A stretch of 64,000 nt of DNA from Fomitopsis serialis (taxonomy: Eukaryota > Basidiomycota > Agaricomycetes > Polyporales > Fomitopsidaceae). Within the stretch, counting starts at the first letter, position 1, and each line of letters begins with the position of its first letter. Location: positions 62,001 through 126,000 of the forward strand of contig NW_025954965.1 in the NCBI RefSeq assembly GCF_022376445.1, read 5' to 3'. Below, in pieces: positions 57,518 to 64,000 of the stretch. The notes beneath the pieces were generated by a model. It ran no database searches, had not been told where the DNA came from, and worked only from the letters and a program-made list of their open reading frames with translations. The translations under genes and the position numbers were made by a program.

Positions 57518-58564
57518 CTAGTAAAATTCTTTCGGCCTCCCTTTCGACAACTTCGACGATTGAGAGGAAGAGGACTTTGCTGACTGCAATGAGATTCGCT
57601 TCTCAATATCAACAGCTCGTGTCGGTGCAAGGACAGGTACAGCGGGCGGCTTAGCTCCTCCACCTCCCGCTTCGAGCAGACCAGCAAATGCACTGGATCT
57701 AACACGCAATTGCTCAGGCGGCGGAGACATCATGGGAAGCTCAGATTCCCGTTTCTCGCGTAAGATGACGGTCTGAAACTCTGGATGCTTCCAGCCCCAG
57801 TACACCATGGCGGCCAGGACGCCGGAATATATCAAGACTGTAAATGCCAGGACAATCAGCATTGCGCTATGCGCTCAAGAAATTCGCAAACGCACGAAGT
57901 GTGGGTATGACCCATACGCTGGCCAAGATAGCCATGTTGATGCGTCTGCAAGTAGCCACTGTAACAACTTGAGCTTCGAATCCAGAGATGGACGAGCAAA
58001 CAGCGTACCGGGATCCGGGCATCTGAAGGCTGAGAACCATGCTGTGTATATGGCGGACGTGCCTGTTCGGAGGCATAAGAGAAACAGCGAGTGTCAGGGG
58101 AACACAACTCGCCGATTTGAAAGAAGACAAGGCATATCAGCCGAACAGCCTCCCACAATGGGGTATATTGGATAAGGAGCCTGTTACTGACATGAGTATA
58201 CTCGTCCTACGTGGCCAAGAGATATGCTTACATTGCAGGAAACATGATAGATGTGAAGGAATTGATAAGGATCAGGAGCAACACAATGTTTCCTTGGGGG
58301 ATAGGCTAAGAGCGGAAGTAAAGCGTATCAGCGAACGAACTTACTTTGGGAATCGACTGTCACATCCTCTCTGACGAACAACTCTACGCACAATAGCGTC
58401 GTCCCAACCAAGCTCAACATCGTCATCAATGCTGACATTGTCAATGGAAATGCAATCAGGGTGGTAGTAAGACGGGGGAACCAAATTCACCTACCGAAGG
58501 CGATGAGCCTGACCTTGGAAAAGATCGGCGGAAGCTCAATGTTCGCAAGGGTAGTAGCAAGCAT
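57518..58564 (-). CDS. Four-TM protein, unknown function
   Basis: ATG at 58564 (MLATTLANIELPPIFSKVR). Helices on separate short exons: MTMLSLVGTTLLCVELFV; GNIVLLLILINSFTSIMFP; WEAVRLICLVFFQIGEL; and MLIVLAFTVLIYSGVLAAMVYWGW, followed by KHPEFQTVIL. The tail of about 85 residues is Pro/Ser-rich and ends SKGRPKEFY. MARVEL-like layout (third helix preceded by WEAVRLI, compare LECVW in the 22279 gene). One frame shift in the loop near 57900-58100 is not resolved. No function can be stated. Confidence 0.55.
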
Positions 58565-59713
58565 GGCTGAGTGGGTTTCTAAACACTATGGTTGATGGGT
58601 CTTGCCAGGGAGGAGAGCACTCCAGGTCGAGATATCGCACAATACCAGCCAGTTCTCCCAGAGATAACTGGACGAGGAGCAGGCAGCAAGTCAATTGCTC
58701 GTGCAAGGCCAGGAAACAACAGACAGACGCATGCAGGCCCTACTCAAAAGAGCCTCATCGTCAGAGTTGGAAAAAGGTGAAAGCGGGAGACGGGGGAAGA
58801 AGAAAGGTTTGCTGCAGACGCCACTGGCAAGTCCCCATCATGTTGCCGCGCAACCGCCCATGCGGATCCTTTGTTAGGTACGCCACCATTGTTTCCCTGT
58901 TAGGAAGGTCTTCAAGAAGGCGAAGTACTTCCGGCACGTAGAGCACGTGTACTGTCAGGTACTGTCGCGATCGGCCTACGTTTCAAATACGAGGTAACAG
59001 GGTAGTTGTTACATGCCTCTGAACAGTAAGCAAGACTACGACGACGACGACGACGACGACAACGACGACGACGACGAGGAAATTCCATTTCGTCACCCAC
59101 TGGCAACTACCGGTACCGTACCAATGACAGTCGCGAATCCGAGAGGCTCCCACTTGTCTGTATCTAGCCTACCGCATCCTATTCTCACTATTGCACAATG
59201 ACAATTACGAAGTATGCACTTCTCGCGACTGTCTGAAAGGCCGACATTGTGTTGCTAACAGGCACAGAATCAAAGGCAGGAAGAGCTAATGTATTACGAT
59301 AATAAGATATAACTAATGAAGAGACATCTAAACTAAATCTTCTACGACATGAGCACTGCGTGAAGGCCACGAGCTGCCAGCGTAAATGATAGCTTAATCA
59401 AAATCACGTCCAGGATACATTCGTCACAAGAGGATGTCGTGTAGAGGGATGTAAGGCGTTGCATCGACGTCACGTTCGTGTAGGAAACCAGAAGGGCAGT
59501 GAACGCAGCGCCCTACAGTTCGGACTCCCCACCAACAGTCCACCGTCGCAGGCCGTGTGGATCGTGACCACCTCCATCCGCGTCCGGCTCTGGGAATGGC
59601 TGGGGAGCGGTAGTGCGCCTTCCCAACGACATGCCCAGGTTGGCTTTCCATTGAGGAAGCAGGGTGTGACTTGCTTTGGTAGATGAATATCCACCACATG
59701 GGCACTTTCATTG
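58565..59713. other. Intergenic region with a trinucleotide repeat
   Basis: About 1.15 kb. It holds the promoter of the 4-TM gene, a (GAC)n microsatellite and the 3' flank of the PP4 regulatory subunit gene. No gene seen. Confidence 0.5.
59037..59079. repeat. (GAC)n microsatellite
   Basis: About fourteen GAC/ACG units with one AAC interruption. It is intergenic and not in a recognised gene. Confidence 0.85.
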
Positions 59714-62700
59714 TCAGCTCGGTGTGGGCGGTGGAGGTCGTGAGAACGTGATTGCAGTACGAGTAGCCTCGATCGGCGCGAGTGACTGTGGGCGCACCCC
59801 TCCAGCGTGAACGGAAGTCGCGAATGCTCGGACGTCTTGAGAAGCATCATCTAGCAGAGGTGCTGTGAGTCCGAGCACCCGGCTCATGACCGCGGATTGT
59901 CCCTTGCCGTAGACATCTAAGATTGGAATCTAAGTACTCTGTCCATCCTTGAGGACATGTTGTTAGACGTACCGAAAATCGTCCCAAGCAAGCGGGCCAC
60001 TCGGATGCGCACGTCCACAATAGGATCGTGAGTGAGCGCAGATAGGATTTCCCAGTATTCGTCATCTGGGACGACGAAGTCTCTATCGTTCGACTCGAAG
60101 AGGGATTGCTCGCATCTCACGAATGTTGTCCGCTCGCGATACGCATCTGAGCGGGCGAGTGCCCTGATGTTGGAGCGAAGTTCGTTCGCCTTAGGGACTG
60201 CTCGCCAAGCGTGAACGAACGCAGGGAACTGTCGAGAAAAAATTAGCAGGGCTCACACGCTAAACGATATATCACTTACGACCGCTATTGCAGCCTCTCT
60301 GATAGCGGATACGTGATCGCCAAGCGCGCGCATCAAGAGATCTTTGAGGACCTCTTCATCTAGACCGCTGATGTCCAAAAGAGACGGCAGGCTCTTGACA
60401 ACCTCCTCTCGTTCCCTCCAGCCTTTGAGCCGTCGTGTTGTGAATGCTTCGAAGAGTTTCCGCACAACTTCACTCCGTTCCGACGGCCCCAAAGCACGCA
60501 CAAATGTAGCCGCGCACTCTATAGTCTTCAGACGGACCTCCGTTTCCTCGGCATCAATACTGGACCACCATACGTCGAGGACGTCCTCTTGAGCATATGC
60601 GGGCCCGACGATCTTCGCAATCTCGCCCAAGGACGCGGCGAGTGTCCGTCGGACCTTGTAGGACGGGCTGCGCGCAAGTGAACGGTACAACGGGCGCAGC
60701 TCCGGCCAGCGATCCCTCCCCAATGTCAAAGCAACGGCTGGGAAGTTGAAGGCGCATACGAGAGGACGTGCGGGGTCATCATAGATGTCATGCGAGCTGA
60801 TGACTTCTGGCGACTCTGCAATGTCGCTGAAGCTTGACTCCGAAGATGGGCCGGATCCTGGCATGCGAGCCAATGGCGGTTGACTGTCGTCCTCGCGGCG
60901 ATTTGGAGGTATGTGACCGTCCCGGATGCCCAGGAAGATATTGAGCAGCTCCCCAGGCGGGCCGTCCGAATCTCCGTGGAACGCGTAGATCACTTCGCCA
61001 AGGGATTCCAGAACGGCCGATCGGACGGTAGGAGACTCGTCTGACGCGAGTGGTAAGATGACGTCAAGCGCCAGAGACCGACGACGTTGCGGCGACAGCT
61101 TGGAAAGGATTGCCGGAAGCGCAAACAGGACCGAGTGTCGGACATGCCAAGTTGGGTCCTGGTACAATGACACAAATAGAGGGAGCTAATCCAGAAATCA
61201 GGTTTAAAGAACATCGCAAGTAGCAGTTCAATCCACATACCAAGGTCGAGGTGACAAGTTCATTCTGAACAACCTTGGCCAACGCGCCGACGGCAAATGC
61301 GGCCTCGCGCCTGACCCAGTAAACCGGGTCGCGTCCTACACGTTCTACCTCGGTCACGAAGGCGTTCTGCGTCTCCTCCTTCAAGCCACCTATATAATTT
61401 TCAGCATTGACATAAGTCAGTCCAGTATCAAACATGAGCACTGAGCAGAGCGACTCATCAACAGAGTCCGCTCCAAACGAATGACACATACCGCTCGCAG
61501 TTACAGCTGCCATCAAGCTCATACTCGACAGTCTCCCCATCGCAGCCTCTTCGCTGATGTCGCCCTCTTCCTCGCCAGCCATCTCGACCTCCTGGGGACT
61601 GACGTCCTGCATGCTCACATCGCCCTCGGGAAGGCCAGCGCTGAGCCATGCAGACAGCGGTGTTCCTCTGCTCTCTTGCGGTCCAGTGATGGGCGTTTCT
61701 GCGGCGGCCGAGAAATAATCTCCGCCTTCAGAGTTCTCCTGAACAACGTCTAGCCGGTACGGGGCAGGGCTTGCGACCTTTACAGGCGTCATGACGACGT
61801 CCTTCTCCGCGCTGATGGTCGTTTCGGAGTAAGGGCCGGATACGCTCGATTCAAGCTCCATCTCGCCTGGTGACGCAGATATAGCGGAGTCTGAGATTGC
61901 CAATGCAGAACTGCTGTTGCTGGGCGTGAGCAAGGATGTCGACGAATCCGTTGAGATCGACGACGATGTCGACGAAGAAATCAGCGAAGGCGTGGAGCTT
62001 TGCGAATCGATGGAGTTCGATGAAGTCGAGCCAGAGGAAATGTCAGCAACGACTGCTGTCGGCGCGAATGGAGGGGAGGGCGAGAGCACAGGGGAGGGCT
62101 GGGTTGTGACTTGAACACCCGCGGACGCTAGTGCTGAGTCAACGACAGAAGGTTGGGGAACAGTGGCGGTCGGAGTGGTTTGCATAGGCGAAGAAACACC
62201 CCAGGCAGGCGTGTTAACCGCCGCTTCCCTACGGGGAGAAGGGGGCGGCAGGTTCAGCTTGAACGCGGGGGGCGTGATGATGCCTTCCATCGACGTCTCC
62301 TCGGCTGCACTGTGTGCCATCTGACCAGTCGGAGAGGAAGCTGGCGCCGCGGTGGGGTGAATATGGGGTGCGAATGCGGGGAAATACGAGTCATGAGCAG
62401 CTCCGGCGGGGACAGCGAGCGGTGTCGAACCCGCAGTAGAGGTATCGGGTCCAGGTGGCGTCTGAATCGGGTACTCCAGACTTTGCGACTCCGTAGTGTC
62501 ACGGTGGTGTTCCCCGGTGCTGCGTGGTGTCGAGATTGTCGAGAGCGGCCCTTCGTCTGTATCCGGCAAGTCGAGACGGCCCATGCCAATGACAACTTGG
62601 TGGACAACCTCGCGCTCGAGGAGGCGCCGCTCATGCTGCTGAAGAAGGCCCACGTCGAAGTCAGGTCGTGGCTGTTCGTCCTCGGCCAGGGGATGGGGAG

Positions 62701-64000
62701 GTCGGCCGGCCTCGCGTTCGTCGGCATGCCAAATGCGCTTGAGCAGTTCGACGACGGCATTACGGGCGGGCGTGCCGACAAGAGCATTTTGGCTGAGAAG
62801 CAACGTCCCCAAAATTGGGGTGAAGGCCTGCACGGAAATTGTTATGACGTCTGCTTCATTTGACGGGGCTTGCTGCTCGCGTGGCTGCGGCGTGGCACCA
62901 GTTGCCTCTGCAAGCATTGGGATGCCCTCATCCTCAACGACCTGACAGTGGGTTATGAACCACCACATGATGCTGATCAGCTCCGAAGCGAGTGCCTCCT
63001 TGACGGTTTCATCTGGTGGGCGTCAATACCAGTCGAAGACAGCGAGTACATACCGGTGACATAACGCAGAACAGCAGAGCGATGGATGTGTGGGTCGTGT
63101 GGTACACGAGCGAGGATGGGTGGTGACAACCCGGTGTTAATATGCGATCGGCATGAGTTGGTTAGCGAGATGAAGGCGACCACAAGTCGACAAAAACGCA
63201 TGGCGAGATAGCAAAGAGAGCCAATCACACATAGAGGGGTACAGAGTACGTAAAGCGCGCCGTAAGCCACCGATCAGAACATCATACAACGAGACGTACC
63301 TTCGTCAAGGGCGAGGCCGTTGAGCAACGGAAGCACGTATTCTACCGCGTCCGCAGGGGCGATTTGATCGACCTGTTCACGACTTGGGTAATGCCCGCCT
63401 TCCACGTCTTCTGCGCCCAAGTACCTTGGCAAGGCATGTACGATGAAGACGCGGTGGAAGCCAGCCCGACTCCGCGAGAATAGGTAAATCTTCTCGAGGG
63501 CATTGAGCCCTTCCGAGTCGAACTCGGTGAAGTCCAGGTTGACGTCCGCCTGAACAGCGTCGGCGCCCGTCGGAAATGCCGCGTCATCCAGGTTGAAGAA
63601 TGAAGCGGACTCCTGCGCAAATGGCTGCGCCTGCTCGGAGCCAATAGTGAGGGCATTAGAGCCGGCTCTGGACGGTAGCAGGTCAGCTGCCGGAGGCTGA
63701 AGCAGGGGTGGAGATGGTGTCGACGTCGAGTTGCTGAGGATGGGTGGCGGGATCGCGATCTGGAGGCCGGCGCCCCGAGTACTAGCACCCGAAGTGCTCG
63801 ACACGCTTCCCAGCGGGTCTGCGAGGTCCGCGGCGGTCTGCGATAGCATCGCCGGCATGCTGGGCGACTGAGGTAGCAGCTGCATGTCCTCTGTCGACTG
63901 AAGTTCGTGCACGAAATATTCACCTGGGCTGTCTGGGTGAGCAGGACCGGTGGAGTGTCTCCGCTGACGCAGGAGTGCCGGCGACGACCTCGACTGAACC
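59714..64000 (-). CDS. Serine/threonine phosphatase 4 regulatory subunit 1, HEAT-repeat protein (5' part outside window)
   Basis: PP4R1-type scaffold that binds the PP4 catalytic subunit. Coding runs to the window edge (RSSPALLRQRRHSTGP... upstream of HELQSTEDMQLLPQ), so the N-terminus is missing. Order: Ser/Pro-rich linker, ALEKIYLFSRSRAGFHRVFI and DAVEYVLPLLNGLALDE (first HEAT units), ISVQAFTPILGTLLLSQNAL, a low-complexity Ser/Thr/Pro insert of over 300 residues (62600-61560), then HEAT units DPVYWVRREAAFAVGALAKV, DPTWHVRHSVLFALPAILSK, PTVRSAVLESLGEVIY, SPSYKVRRTLAASLGEIAKI, VRIRVARLLGTIF and DVYGKGQSAVMSRVLGLTAP. It ends RPPPPTPS. The frame is intact in the visible part. The long disordered insert between HEAT blocks is as in vertebrate PP4R1. 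Confidence 0.88.

Overview
The window reads as nuclear DNA of a filamentous basidiomycete, most likely an Agaricomycete. Genes are split by many 45-75 bp GT-AG introns with CTAAC-like branch sites. The proteins include fungal families (cerato-platanins, GH5 exo-glucanase, Rim9/PalI, Mch1-like carrier) and families I know mainly from mushroom-forming fungi (7TM proteins, MARVEL-like 4-TM proteins, single-pass surface proteins). About 27 protein genes can be supported. No tRNA, rRNA or CRISPR was seen.

Layout. 0.4-6 kb: a kynurenine-formamidase-like hydrolase, then three cerato-platanin genes in tandem. 6.7-18.5 kb: housekeeping genes, namely eIF2B epsilon, an Ala/Glu-rich basidiomycete protein, a Rim9/PalI membrane protein, the rRNA methyltransferase Nop2 and, divergent from it, a FUN14 mitochondrial protein. 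19-32 kb: membrane proteins (three 4-TM proteins with Ser-rich tails, an Hv1-type voltage-gated proton channel homologue, a 7TM protein) and a secreted carboxylesterase. 32.7-44.5 kb: a minus-strand array of surface proteins. Four are clear paralogues with one ectodomain design and shared intron positions. Three end in a transmembrane segment plus a coiled-coil cytosolic tail, and one appears to end in a GPI signal. A fifth, different single-pass protein lies in the middle. Two elements with terminal inverted repeats flanked by TA lie in and beside this array. 45.6-64 kb: an Mch1-like MFS carrier, ALG3, a GH5 exo-glucanase, PIG-H, an IST1-like gene followed 72 bp later by a TBC Rab-GAP (possibly one fused gene), another 4-TM protein, and a PP4 regulatory subunit 1 that runs off the right edge.

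A striking technical pattern runs through the window. Many otherwise well-conserved genes carry single-base frameshifts, nearly always one base missing from a short homopolymer. Because unrelated genes all show it, I read most of these as assembly errors rather than decay. Coordinates below give gene spans (first to last coding base, introns included) and conceptual joins across such sites.

Functional links are thematic rather than operonic. ALG3 (N-glycan assembly), PIG-H (GPI anchor synthesis), the exo-glucanase and the surface-protein array all concern the secretory pathway and cell surface. IST1 and TBC concern endosomal traffic. The candidate for an undescribed system is the surface-protein array, with its conserved juxtamembrane I-x-P-[F/Y] motif and its alternative GPI or transmembrane anchoring.
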